DNA of 64,000 bases from the NCBI GenBank assembly GCA_020848895.1, contig JADLHI010000449.1:1-64000 (forward strand). The letters run 5' to 3'. Both the position numbers and the translations under genes were made by a program. The notes below the pieces were generated by a model. It worked only from the letters and a program-made list of their open reading frames with translations. It had not been told where the DNA came from and made no database searches. This DNA is from Hyphomonadaceae bacterium (lineage in GTDB: Bacteria; Pseudomonadota; Alphaproteobacteria; Caulobacterales; Aquidulcibacteraceae). Below, piece by piece: positions 9,382 to 18,177 of the stretch (positions are counted from its first letter, which is position 1; every line of letters begins with the position of its first letter).

Positions 9382-10929
9382 TCATGATCTTGGCCGGCAA
9401 TCGCCATTGGCGCCCTCAACCACCCAATAGCCAAACCGATCGATGCGGTCGCGGCTGCGCCGCAACGGCGCCTCGACGAAACGCGCCGCCCCGCGTGGGG
9501 GCGTAAGGCCTCGCGCTGCGAGAAAGTCTTCGATCAACGGGGGCAATCGATCCCCTGCATTGCGCGCGTTCCACACCAGCACGCACTGGCCGGACGCCGC
9601 CGCCGGCTGGGGCACGACGTAATTTGCCGCATAGGTTCGCGCCGCCGGAAACGCCAGCCGCAGATTGCCGGCAAGATTATAGTGATCGGCGACGAGCGTG
9701 CCGTGCTCGAAGCCCAGCCCCTGCAATGACCGCACCAAAGCGGGCGTCGCCATCTCCTCCCAGCAGCGATTGCAGGTCCGGTGCGCGAGGCTCGCCCTGC
9801 CCGCGAGACCTCCCAGCCCGACGAGCGCCACAACAAATAGCCCCATGCCCCAGAAGACCGCGAACCTGGCCGATCGGTCGCGGCGGAGATCGAGCATCGC
9901 GAACAGAGCGAGCGGGACAGTCAGGAGCGCAAAGGTGAAGTAGCGCTCTTCAAACGCCGTGGCCCGAAGCACAACAACATCCAGAACGAGGATACCCAGC
10001 GCAAAGAAGCTGATGCGCGGCAACGCGCGCGACCAGGGCGAGCCTTCCGCTTCGCCGCGCGCTCCCGCCGAGCGCCATGTCACAGCCAGCAGCACCAGCA
10101 GCGGCGCCGCGTAGCTCAGCGCACCGACGGCGAGGTTTGCCAATCCTTGGCTCACATCGGCGAAGTAGCCCGCAGAGATCTCGCTCTGTTGTTTTTCGGC
10201 AAGGAAGTGCACGAAATCAAACCGCGCTTCAAGCATCCAGAAACCGTGCGGCGCGAACACGAGAAGCGCAACCGCGAGCGCCGCCTGCATGCGCCGATCG
10301 GCGAGCACTGCGCGCAGCTCCCTTTCACTCGCCATGGCGCCAAGCAAAGGCGCGAGGAAAAAGATGAAAGAGTATTTGGCGAGAAAGCCCAGCCCCAACG
10401 CCAAGCCAAACAACATGTAATTGAGCAGCGAGCGCTGTTCACTGAGGCGAAGCGCCATCCACAACGTCGCCAGCACCATGACCGCAAGCAGCAATGTATG
10501 CGTGAGCGCGGTGTGCACGGTCCACGCAAACGGGGTGAGCAACATCAGCGAGAGCGCCGATAGCGCAGCCATACCCGTATTGGAGAGAAGCCGTTTGCCG
10601 CACAGAAAAGCAAAGACGAACGCGAGGCTGATCAGAAGGTATTTCAGCACGACATGCGCCAAAAGGCTCGCGCCGAACACCGCGTAGGAACTCATCAATA
10701 GCCAAGTGTGAAGCGGAGGATTGCGCGGATGGTAGCCCCACGCCCACGCCTGCGCGGCCACGGCTTCCTGCACATCGTTCTTGCCGATATTGGGCGTTTC
10801 CCAAAGGCGCAGCGCGATATGCGCGGCGACATAGAGCGCCAACACGGCCCAAAAGAAATAGGGCGAAGAGATAATCGCGGTGCGCGCGCCCGCGGCGCGT
10901 TGCAGGGGCTCGTGGGCCAGGGCTGTCAT
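9382..10929 (-). CDS. GT39-family membrane glycosyltransferase
   Basis: A 515-residue polytopic membrane protein of the ArnT/PMT (GT39) class, which moves a sugar from a polyprenyl-phosphate donor to a lipid or protein on the periplasmic side. The first periplasmic loop holds the acidic motif NIGKNDVQEA followed by NPPLHTWLL, both typical of the family; about ten helices follow, then a soluble C-terminal part. ATG 10929 (MTALAHEPLQ) was chosen because the upstream extension to 11262 lacks membrane or family character. The acceptor is not known. Its own closest context is MprF and DUF1003, so envelope modification is likely. Confidence 0.85.
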   Translation of the reverse strand: MTALAHEPLQRAAGARTAIISSPYFFWAVLALYVAAHIALRLWETPNIGKNDVQEAVAAQAWAWGYHPRNPPLHTWLLMSSYAVFGASLLAHVVLKYLLISLAFVFAFLCGKRLLSNTGMAALSALSLMLLTPFAWTVHTALTHTLLLAVMVLATLWMALRLSEQRSLLNYMLFGLALGLGFLAKYSFIFFLAPLLGAMASERELRAVLADRRMQAALAVALLVFAPHGFWMLEARFDFVHFLAEKQQSEISAGYFADVSQGLANLAVGALSYAAPLLVLLAVTWRSAGARGEAEGSPWSRALPRISFFALGILVLDVVVLRATAFEERYFTFALLTVPLALFAMLDLRRDRSARFAVFWGMGLFVVALVGLGGLAGRASLAHRTCNRCWEEMATPALVRSLQGLGFEHGTLVADHYNLAGNLRLAFPAARTYAANYVVPQPAAASGQCVLVWNARNAGDRLPPLIEDFLAARGLTPPRGAARFVEAPLRRSRDRIDRFGYWVVEGANGDCRPRS

Positions 10930-11145
10930 CCGCGTCCGCTCCGGCGTGGCGGCCGCTCTTGCGTCGCGCTTGCGACAACGGCCTCCAGCATTCGGTTCGT
11001 TGCTTAACCGCGGCTCCGTTGGCGCGACTTGGCGCAGAGATTGAGGTTTCCCAACCTGTGGCGCGCCGTTTGATTGGAGATCGTCAATTTGACCGCGTGC
11101 GTCGCGGCGCCGTTCACTGACGCCGTTCGCGCCGGAGGATCGATC

Positions 11146-11484
11146 TTGGCAAGCATAACCCAGCCGATTGGCGCAATCGCCCCCGCGCCACGCTCCGGCA
11201 TGTTTGGCGAAATTCTCGCGCTCGCCGCCTATGTCGCCAGCATCGGATTGGCCGTAGCGCATCTTTACGCTGGCGGGCTTGAGGCGCTCGCGGGCGCGTT
11301 ACTCGGCCTTGGCGCGGGCGCGGTCTCGGCGCTTCATAGGTCGAAGACGCAGACCCTCGCAGCGAAACTCTCGCGCGCCTTCGAGACCTCGTTCGCCGCG
11401 ATGTGGGCCGCTATGATGCTCGCAGGTTTATTGCATGATCCGCTGCACAACCTGTTCGATATGGCGTTTCGCGCATTGAGCTGA
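11146..11484 (+). CDS. Small membrane protein, hypothetical (112 aa)
   Basis: Three hydrophobic segments (GEILALAAYVASIGLAVAHL, LAGALLGLGAGAV, AAMWAAMMLAGLL) without recognised family. A TTG at 11146 is preferred because GGAGG stands seven bases before it; an ATG at 11074 has no such site. The gene is divergent from the glycosyltransferase across a 216-bp gap and ends 10 bp from the histidine kinase stop codon, tail to tail. Confidence 0.55.
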   Translation: MASITQPIGAIAPAPRSGMFGEILALAAYVASIGLAVAHLYAGGLEALAGALLGLGAGAVSALHRSKTQTLAAKLSRAFETSFAAMWAAMMLAGLLHDPLHNLFDMAFRALS

Positions 11485-11494
11485 ACAGCGCGTT

Positions 11495-12868
11495 CTATTT
11501 GAACGAAAGCGTGACGCGCAGACCAGGCTTTGCGTCTTCCAGCACCAGTGCGGCGCCGTGCAAGCGCGCCACCGCCGCGACGATGCTGAGCCCGATGCCG
11601 GCGCCGGGACCGCTGCGGCTCTGCGCCAACCGGTAAAATCGCTTGAGCACGGCCTCGCGCTCGCTCGCCGGAACGCCTGGGCCATTGTCGGAAACCACCA
11701 GGCGTGTTTCTCCGTCGCGATAGGCGCGCATCACGATGGTGGCGCCGCGCGGGGTATGACGCATGGCGTTATCGAGGAGATTGGCGAGAGCTTGCGCGAT
11801 CAGGTCCTTGTCGGCGCGCGCCGGCGCAGGCGAGGATTGCACGACAAGCGTGCGTCCGCTCGCCTCGATGTCGGGACGGAAAGCATCGGCGACGCGCTCG
11901 GCAAGTTCGGCCAAATCTAGAGCGGTCATGCGGGCGACGTCCGGGGACGCATCAAGCTCTGCAAGACGCAACATGGCGTCGAAGGTGCGCAGCACGCCGC
12001 TTAGCCCGGCGTCGGCGGCCTCGATCGCCGCCGCGCGGTCGGCCGGCTCGGCATTCTCGTCGCGCGCGCGCTCCAATTGCTGGCGCACATGCGAGAGCGG
12101 TGTCCGCAAATCGTGGGCGACATCGGTGGAGACTTCGCGGACGCTCACAATGAGGGCCTCGACCCGATCGAGCATGGCGTTGAACGAGGCCGACAATTCA
12201 TCGAGGTCATCACGATTGGCGCCGGTTTCGTGCGCCACGCGGGCGCTCAAATTGCCGGACGACACCGCGCGCGAAGCCGACATCAATTCATCGACCTGGC
12301 GCAACGACCGGCGCGTCAGCCACATGGATGCGGCAAGACCGATGACGAGACAGGTGAGACCGACCCAGGCAAGGGTCGCGAACAAAAGGTCACGCAGCCG
12401 CTCCTCGCCTTCGAGATCTTCGCCAACCGCCAACAGCGAGCCATCGTCGAGGCGGACGGTCTGAACGAGAATGCGCTCGACGCCCTCGTCATCCTCCTCT
12501 GCTTCCGGTTCAGGATCGTCCGGTTCTTCGATATCGGGGACTTGCAGCTCCGACCAGCCTGGACGGGTCGCCGGCAATTCGCCGATGCGCACGACACCGG
12601 CGCCGTCCACAAGCCCATAATCAAGCGATCCCGGCCGGCCGGAGCGCGCCTCGATCGCCAAGACCACCGCGTCTAACCCTTCGGTGCGAAACTCTTCGCC
12701 AAGGGCTGCGACTTCGTCGGAGATCTGCTCGCGAAGCTGGTCGCGCGCGAGATCGCGGGTCGCCAGCCATGCAAATAGCGCCGTCGCCATGAAGGCGAGT
12801 GTCAGCAACAGCGCGTGCAGGAGAGCGAGGCGCACGCTGGTAGAGGCGAAAAACCGGCTAGTCCGCAC
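11495..12868 (-). CDS. Sensor histidine kinase of the RND operon
   Basis: A 457-residue membrane kinase. TM1 spans about residues 13-37, the periplasmic sensor about 38-160, TM2 about 162-184, HAMP about 185-240. The HisKA phospho-acceptor is His252 in DVAHDLRTPLSHV. The ATPase domain has the N box (NLLDNAMRHTP), G1 (VSDNGPGVP) and G2 (GAGIGLSIV) motifs. The sensor contains an unusually acidic run at about 113-131 (PDIEEPDDPEPEAEEDDEG), which suggests a cation or cationic-peptide signal. It overlaps its response regulator by 11 bp and is last in the operon. Confidence 0.93.
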   Translation of the reverse strand: MRTSRFFASTSVRLALLHALLLTLAFMATALFAWLATRDLARDQLREQISDEVAALGEEFRTEGLDAVVLAIEARSGRPGSLDYGLVDGAGVVRIGELPATRPGWSELQVPDIEEPDDPEPEAEEDDEGVERILVQTVRLDDGSLLAVGEDLEGEERLRDLLFATLAWVGLTCLVIGLAASMWLTRRSLRQVDELMSASRAVSSGNLSARVAHETGANRDDLDELSASFNAMLDRVEALIVSVREVSTDVAHDLRTPLSHVRQQLERARDENAEPADRAAAIEAADAGLSGVLRTFDAMLRLAELDASPDVARMTALDLAELAERVADAFRPDIEASGRTLVVQSSPAPARADKDLIAQALANLLDNAMRHTPRGATIVMRAYRDGETRLVVSDNGPGVPASEREAVLKRFYRLAQSRSGPGAGIGLSIVAAVARLHGAALVLEDAKPGLRVTLSFK

Positions 12869-13535
12869 GGATCACATAGCCTGCGCCGCGGACTGTATGG
12901 ATAAGCGGCGCTGTCCCTCCCGGATCGATCTTGGCGCGCAATCTGCTGATGTGGGTTTCAACGATGTTGGTTCTGGGATCGAAGTGGAAATCCCAAACGC
13001 CCTCCAGCAGCATGGTGCGGGTGACGATGCGTCCGGAATTGAGCATCAAGAACTCAAGCAGTTGAAATTCGCGCGGCTGCAGGTCGATCTCGTTTGGGCC
13101 GCGTCGGACAACGCGGCGCAAACGGTCGAGGCTCAGATCGCCGACCTGCAGAAGCGGCTGTTCGGGCGCGCGCAGCGGCGCGCGGCGCGCCAAAGCCGCG
13201 ACCCGCGCCTGCAACTCGGCAAACGAGAACGGTTTGACCAGATAATCGTCGCCGCCTGCTTCAAGACCGGCGATCCGGTCGCTCACCGCCCCCATCGCGG
13301 TCAGAAACAGGATTGGCGTCTGCGCGCCCATGGCGCGCAGGGATCTAACCGTTGAGAGCCCGTCGAGACCGGGCAGCATGCGATCGACAATAAGGACATC
13401 GAAGTCGCTGTCGGCGGCGCGAAACAGACCGTCCTTGCCGTCGCGCGCGGTTTCGACGATGTGGCCGGCCTCCTTCAGGCCGCGCGCCACATAGTCGAGC
13501 GTCTCGTCATCATCTTCGATCAGTAAGATCCGCAT
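12858..13535 (-). CDS. OmpR-family response regulator
   Basis: A 225-residue DNA-binding regulator: receiver domain with acidic pocket (IEDDDE), phospho-acceptor Asp51 (LIVDRMLPGLDG) and the switch Lys in VKPFSFAEL, followed by a winged helix (HISRLRAKIDPGG, then HTVRGAGYVI). ATG 13535 begins the receiver exactly; the longer frame upstream is a shadow of the PepSY gene region. It overlaps the kinase start by 11 bp, so the two are translationally coupled, and it most likely controls the PepSY and RND genes upstream of it in the same operon. Confidence 0.95.
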   Translation of the reverse strand: MRILLIEDDDETLDYVARGLKEAGHIVETARDGKDGLFRAADSDFDVLIVDRMLPGLDGLSTVRSLRAMGAQTPILFLTAMGAVSDRIAGLEAGGDDYLVKPFSFAELQARVAALARRAPLRAPEQPLLQVGDLSLDRLRRVVRRGPNEIDLQPREFQLLEFLMLNSGRIVTRTMLLEGVWDFHFDPRTNIVETHISRLRAKIDPGGTAPLIHTVRGAGYVIRAD

Positions 13536-13611
13536 AAAGCATCCAGTGTCGGGCGGTATAGCCTTGAGGCTGGCGTCGGGCGTCCCTGACGCCAGCCCTG
13601 CCGGCCAAGGT

Positions 13612-13965
13612 TTAGTCGTCGTCGCCGCCTTCGTCATGCTCCTCATCGGCAGGTTCGGCCGAAAGCACGGCGCCGGTCTGGGCGTCGACGCGAACTTCCC
13701 GAGCGCCGGAGGCGCCGGCGACTTCCACCTCGTAGAAGACCGCGCCATGTTCTTCTTCGATGCCGGCCTCGTAGGCGCGCCCGCCGGCGTGACGTTCAGC
13801 GGCTTGCGCCGCTTCCGCGAGCGTAACCCGCGCTTGGGCGATAACGGCGCTGTCGGCGCGGTCATCGTCCTGGCGCGCGCCGCCCGCGGCCCAGGCGCCG
13901 CCGGCTGCGAGAAGCGAGAGCGCCAGCGCGCCGCCTGCCAGGGCTGTAATGGTGGATTTCTTCAT
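13612..13965 (-). CDS. PepSY-domain periplasmic protein
   Basis: A 117-residue exported protein: signal peptide at residues 1-27 (LSLLAAGGAWAAGG), then a PepSY domain (VIAQARVTLAEAAQAAERH, VFYEVEVAG, VRVDAQTGAVLS), and a very acidic tail (EPADEEHDEGGDDD). ATG 13965 follows AGAGG. Small PepSY proteins often sit next to two-component systems and are thought to modulate the sensor or bind metal. It lies 76 bp upstream of the response regulator on the same strand. The acid-rich tail matches the acid-rich sensor loop of the kinase. Confidence 0.85.
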   Translation of the reverse strand: MKKSTITALAGGALALSLLAAGGAWAAGGARQDDDRADSAVIAQARVTLAEAAQAAERHAGGRAYEAGIEEEHGAVFYEVEVAGASGAREVRVDAQTGAVLSAEPADEEHDEGGDDD

Positions 13966-14065
13966 GGGGGACCTCTTTGCAACGTCGCGGGGGGGTGAGC
14001 GACGGTTGCAGAATGTCGCGCTTGCCCTTCGCCGCACGTGTCTGCGGCTATACGGTTCGGCAATC

Positions 14066-17000
14066 TCAGCCTTCAGCGCCGCCCGCCGGCGCGGCTTTGC
14101 GGGACGGCCAGCGCCAGCCGCCTGCCCTGCTGGCGCCGAGATAGATGGCCGGCATGATCAAGAGCGCAAGCGGGGCTGCAAACACCAGTCCTGAAATGAT
14201 GGCGATGGCGAGCGGGCGCTGCATCGCCGACCCCGCCCCCAACCCCAACGCCAGCGGCGCAAGTGCGAGGATCGCGATCAGCGTCGTCATCAAAATGGGA
14301 CGCAGACGCGCCATGCCGGCAGCGATGAGTTCGTCGGGTTCAGCGCGTCGCCCGGCGTCGATTTCAGCAAAATAGAAAATCGCGATCTCGGTGACGATGC
14401 CGATGATCATGGTCATGCCCATGAGCGCGGAGATGTTGAGTTCCACTCCCGTCAACCAAAGCCCCAGATAGACCGCGAGTGCTGAAAGCCCCGCGACGCT
14501 CATGATCGAGACGACGATGGCTGTATTCTCATAAAGGTAAAGCAACAGCGCAGCCACAAGCAGCGCGGCCGCCGCGAGCACGATGGCGAGATCGCGAAAC
14601 GATTTCTGCTGCTCTTGGTATAGACCCCCGTAGGAGATCGTCACACCCGGCGGCAAGCTCACTTGCCGGAGCGCAACACGAATGTCGCCGATCGCCGAGC
14701 CAAGATCGCGTCCTTCCAGGCGGGCGGTGACGGCGATCATGTCACGCAGGTCTTCGCGCACGATTTGAGGCTGTCCCACGGCGATGGAAATGTCGGCGAC
14801 GCGCGACAGTGGCAACACGGCGCCCGCCTGGGTGCGGATGGTCAAATCCTGCAAACGGGAGAGCCGCTCGCGCACGTCGCCCCCGGCCCACACGCGCACT
14901 GGGACAATTTTTTCATCGACTTGGATGCCGCTTGGCGTCACGCCGCCCAATTGACTTTCGATGGCCGCGCGGACCTCCTCAGGCGTCAAGCCTTCGATCG
15001 CGGCGCGGGTGCGGTCGATCCTGATATCGATGGCGTCGCCGGCGATGAGGATGCCGTTGAAGACCTCAACCACGCCGGCCACGCTTGCGGCCCGTTGCGC
15101 CACCGCTTCGGCAATCGGCATTAGATCGGCGGCAGGCGCGCCCGTGAGCTTGATCTCGATAGGCTGGGGATTGGAGATGAGGTCGCCGATCAGATCCTCC
15201 ATCAATTGAGCGGTTTCAACCTGCAATGCCGGGACGCGCGCCGAGAGCCTTGCCCGCAAATCGCTCATGACGGTTTCGATGTCGCGGCGCGGCAAGGGGC
15301 GCAGGCGAATGAAGAGATCGCCCTCATTGGCCTCGGTTATGCCGCCGCCAAGTTGGAGACCAGTGCGGCGCGAATAGCTCACCACTTCGGGCGTAGCGCG
15401 CACCTCTTCCTCTAGAAGACGCACGAGCCGGTCGGTTTCCGTCAACGACGTTCCAGGCGGCGCCTTGTAGTCGAGAATAAAGCCGCCTTCGTCCATGGCC
15501 GGCATGAAGCCCGAGCCGACCCGCGTTGCAGCAAGCCCCCCCACGACGATGAAGGCGGCGACCACGACAAGAGGAATGACAGGACGCGACAAGATGAGGC
15601 CCAACAGCCGACTATAGCCGCCGCGCAGACGCTCCAGTAGCGGCCCGCCATGTTCAAGGCGCTCGGCCTGATCGCGCGAGAGGAGATGCTGAGCCGCGAA
15701 CGGCACGATGATGAGCGCACAGAAGTAGGACACAAAGAGCGCGATCGCCATGGTGACGGCGAGCGCGCGAAAAAAACCGCCGGTCACGCCGTCGACAAAC
15801 GCAAGCGGCGCGAACACGACGACGGTCGCGAACGATGAACCCGTCAGGGGCTTTATCATTTCACCAGCGCCGTGGCGGACATCGCCGTCGCCAGCGGCAG
15901 AGCGCTTGGCGATGTGCTCCAGCATGACGACCGCGTCGTCGATGATGAGCCCGACCGCGGCGGCCATGCCGCCCAGCGTCATGATGTTGAAACTCTGCCC
16001 GAGCGCCGAGAGCCCAAGCACGCTGGCGGCCAAGACGAGCGGCAAGATGAGCGCGATGACGACGGTGATCTTGGCCTGGCGCAGGAAGCCGAACAGCACC
16101 GCCGCCGCCAGCAGCGCCCCAATCAGGATGGCGTCGCGGACGCTGCCAGCGGCCTGCGTCACCAGTTCGGATTGATCATAATAATTGGCGAGACGGACAT
16201 CGCCCGGCAGGTGCTGGCGCAAGCTTGCAAGCTCGGCGCGAACGGCGCTGGCGAGCGCGACAGTATTGGCGCCGGGCTGTTGGCGAACATTGATCAACAC
16301 CGCTTCGCGCCCGTCGGCGCTGACGCGGGTAAAATCTGGCGCCACTCCTTCTCGCACCACCGCCACGTCGGAGAGTTCGACAATGCCGGCCTGCCCTGTG
16401 CGCAGAATGGTGGCGCCCACCTCTTCGGGCGACGCGAGCTGCGATTGCACCAGCGTCAGGTAGAGGCGGTGACGATCCTCGATGCGGCCGACTGAAGCGA
16501 CGAGGTTATTGGCGCTCAGCGCCTGGGCCACATCGGTTGCGGTGAGCCCCAGCGCACGCAAACGCTCAGGGTCGATATCGACTTGAATCTCGGCTTGGCG
16601 CCCGCCCAGCACTTCGACCTGGCCCACGCCCTCGATCGCGGAGATCGCGGGCGCAATCTGAAACTGTGCGATGTCGCGCAGACGGACCTGATCGGCGTTT
16701 TGCGACGTGAGGCTGACGCCCAGAAAAGGAAACACGGTCGGGTCCATGCGGCGCACGCGATAGACGACGCCTGCAGGCAGGTCCGGCAAGGTGCGCGCAA
16801 TGAGGGCGTCGGTCTGCAGCATCGCTGCGACCATGTCGTCGCGCCATCCGAACGTGATCGAAATTTCGGCCGAGCCGCGCGAACTGGTCGAGCGGATGCG
16901 CCGGACCCCTGGAATTTCGCGCAATGATTGTTCGAGCGGGCGCGTGACCTCGATCACCATGCGGTCGACGGGCCTGTCGCCAGCGTCGATGCTGACCACG

Positions 17001-17128
17001 ACGCGGGGAAAGTCGATGGTGGGAAAGAGCGACACCGGCATGCGGAACGCGAGCCCCGCGCCGGCGAGTGCTACGGCCAACAGCACGAAGACGAGCGAGC
17101 GCCGGTGCGCGAAGAGCCAATCGATCAT
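14066..17128 (-). CDS. RND efflux transporter, inner-membrane subunit
   Basis: A 1020-residue proton-driven RND pump with two repeats of six helices and two large periplasmic loops. Family marks include the N-terminal FPTIDFPRVVVSIDAGDRPV, the TM4 region GGMAAAVGLIIDDAVVMLEH with paired Asp for proton relay, and the second-half GMTMIIGIVTEIAIFYFAE. The TM4 DD pair and the residues seen resemble general multidrug or metal pumps, so the substrate is open. Start overlaps the adaptor stop as ATGA, showing translational coupling. Confidence 0.93.
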   Translation of the reverse strand: MIDWLFAHRRSLVFVLLAVALAGAGLAFRMPVSLFPTIDFPRVVVSIDAGDRPVDRMVIEVTRPLEQSLREIPGVRRIRSTSSRGSAEISITFGWRDDMVAAMLQTDALIARTLPDLPAGVVYRVRRMDPTVFPFLGVSLTSQNADQVRLRDIAQFQIAPAISAIEGVGQVEVLGGRQAEIQVDIDPERLRALGLTATDVAQALSANNLVASVGRIEDRHRLYLTLVQSQLASPEEVGATILRTGQAGIVELSDVAVVREGVAPDFTRVSADGREAVLINVRQQPGANTVALASAVRAELASLRQHLPGDVRLANYYDQSELVTQAAGSVRDAILIGALLAAAVLFGFLRQAKITVVIALILPLVLAASVLGLSALGQSFNIMTLGGMAAAVGLIIDDAVVMLEHIAKRSAAGDGDVRHGAGEMIKPLTGSSFATVVVFAPLAFVDGVTGGFFRALAVTMAIALFVSYFCALIIVPFAAQHLLSRDQAERLEHGGPLLERLRGGYSRLLGLILSRPVIPLVVVAAFIVVGGLAATRVGSGFMPAMDEGGFILDYKAPPGTSLTETDRLVRLLEEEVRATPEVVSYSRRTGLQLGGGITEANEGDLFIRLRPLPRRDIETVMSDLRARLSARVPALQVETAQLMEDLIGDLISNPQPIEIKLTGAPAADLMPIAEAVAQRAASVAGVVEVFNGILIAGDAIDIRIDRTRAAIEGLTPEEVRAAIESQLGGVTPSGIQVDEKIVPVRVWAGGDVRERLSRLQDLTIRTQAGAVLPLSRVADISIAVGQPQIVREDLRDMIAVTARLEGRDLGSAIGDIRVALRQVSLPPGVTISYGGLYQEQQKSFRDLAIVLAAAALLVAALLLYLYENTAIVVSIMSVAGLSALAVYLGLWLTGVELNISALMGMTMIIGIVTEIAIFYFAEIDAGRRAEPDELIAAGMARLRPILMTTLIAILALAPLALGLGAGSAMQRPLAIAIISGLVFAAPLALLIMPAIYLGASRAGGWRWPSRKAAPAGGAEG

Positions 17129-18177
17129 GGCGCGGCCGGTGCTTCGATGGTGACGGGGGCGCCGTCGGCAAGACTTGCCCCGCCTTCGACGATGGCCTGC
17201 TGGCCAAGGTCCAGACCGCTCACGATTTCGATGCGGTCGCCAAACTCAGCGCCAGTGCGCACATCAACGCGCCGCGCCGCGCCTTGCTGGACAACGAAGA
17301 CGCCGGCGCGCTCGCCGTCATAGACAATGGCCGCGCGCGGCAAGGTGATGACGTTGCGCGGCGCCCCGAGCGCGATCTGGCCCCGCACCGGCGCGCCCGG
17401 CAGAAAGGAGGCGTCGGCAGGCAGCGTCACAGTCACTTCCGCAAGCCGCGTCGTGGGATCGACGCGCCGCAGCACGCGCGCGACGCGGCCTTCGACCGAG
17501 ACTTCGCCGCGTAGATCCTCCACCAGCGTGCTGGCGCCCTGCGCAATGGCGGCGAGATCCTCGATCTCGACGCCGAAGCGGGCCTGCAAGCTTTGTGCAT
17601 CGCCCACGCGCGCAAGCGCCGCCCCCGCCGGCACGATAGCGCCTGCCTCAACATCCAAGGCCTCGACAAGTCCTGCGATCGGCGCGCGGATGACGCGCAC
17701 GCCGCCTGCGCCGATGCGGGCGTCCAAGTCGTTGGCGGTGGCCTCGGCGACCGCGAGGTTTTGTTGGGCTGCGGCGAGGTCGGCGTTGGTCGCAAGGCTT
17801 TGCGCGCGCAACCGGGTGACGCGTGCGTGGTCCTCACGCGCAAAGCGCAGCGCCTCGAGCGCCCGTCTTTGCTCCAGCACAACTGCAGGCGTCGGCCGCA
17901 CCTCGATGAGCGGCGCCCCAGACGCCACCGCCTGACCGGGAGCGGCGCGCAGGCTGACGATGACGGCCTCATAGGAAAGCGAGATGGTGCGGCTGTGATC
18001 GGGGGAAATCTCTATGGCGCCGAAAGCAGCAAGCCGCTCTTGGCGCTCGCTTGCGGCCGCGGCCTCGACGCGCACCGGCGCGCCGGCGGCGGCTGGCGCA
18101 TCTTGTGCGGCGGGCCCGCAGGCGCCAAGAAAAAGGCCAAGCGCGATCGCCGCGCCCCCTGCGCATCGCGCTCTCAT
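17125..18177 (-). CDS. RND periplasmic adaptor (membrane fusion lipoprotein)
   Basis: A 350-residue HlyD-type adaptor linking the RND pump to the outer-membrane channel. The N-terminus is a lipoprotein signal with lipobox LGAC (cysteine about residue 20). A coiled-coil hairpin and lipoyl halves are visible (PGQAVASGAPLIEVRP and VEAGAIVPAGAALARVGD). ATGA overlaps on both sides tie it to the pump and to the channel gene. Confidence 0.92.
   Translation of the reverse strand: MRARCAGGAAIALGLFLGACGPAAQDAPAAAGAPVRVEAAAASERQERLAAFGAIEISPDHSRTISLSYEAVIVSLRAAPGQAVASGAPLIEVRPTPAVVLEQRRALEALRFAREDHARVTRLRAQSLATNADLAAAQQNLAVAEATANDLDARIGAGGVRVIRAPIAGLVEALDVEAGAIVPAGAALARVGDAQSLQARFGVEIEDLAAIAQGASTLVEDLRGEVSVEGRVARVLRRVDPTTRLAEVTVTLPADASFLPGAPVRGQIALGAPRNVITLPRAAIVYDGERAGVFVVQQGAARRVDVRTGAEFGDRIEIVSGLDLGQQAIVEGGASLADGAPVTIEAPAAP

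Noticed and set aside
10930..11262. N-terminal extension of the GT39 protein
   Set aside because: Arg/Gly-rich, no domain, and ATG 10929 gives the expected short cytoplasmic N-terminus.
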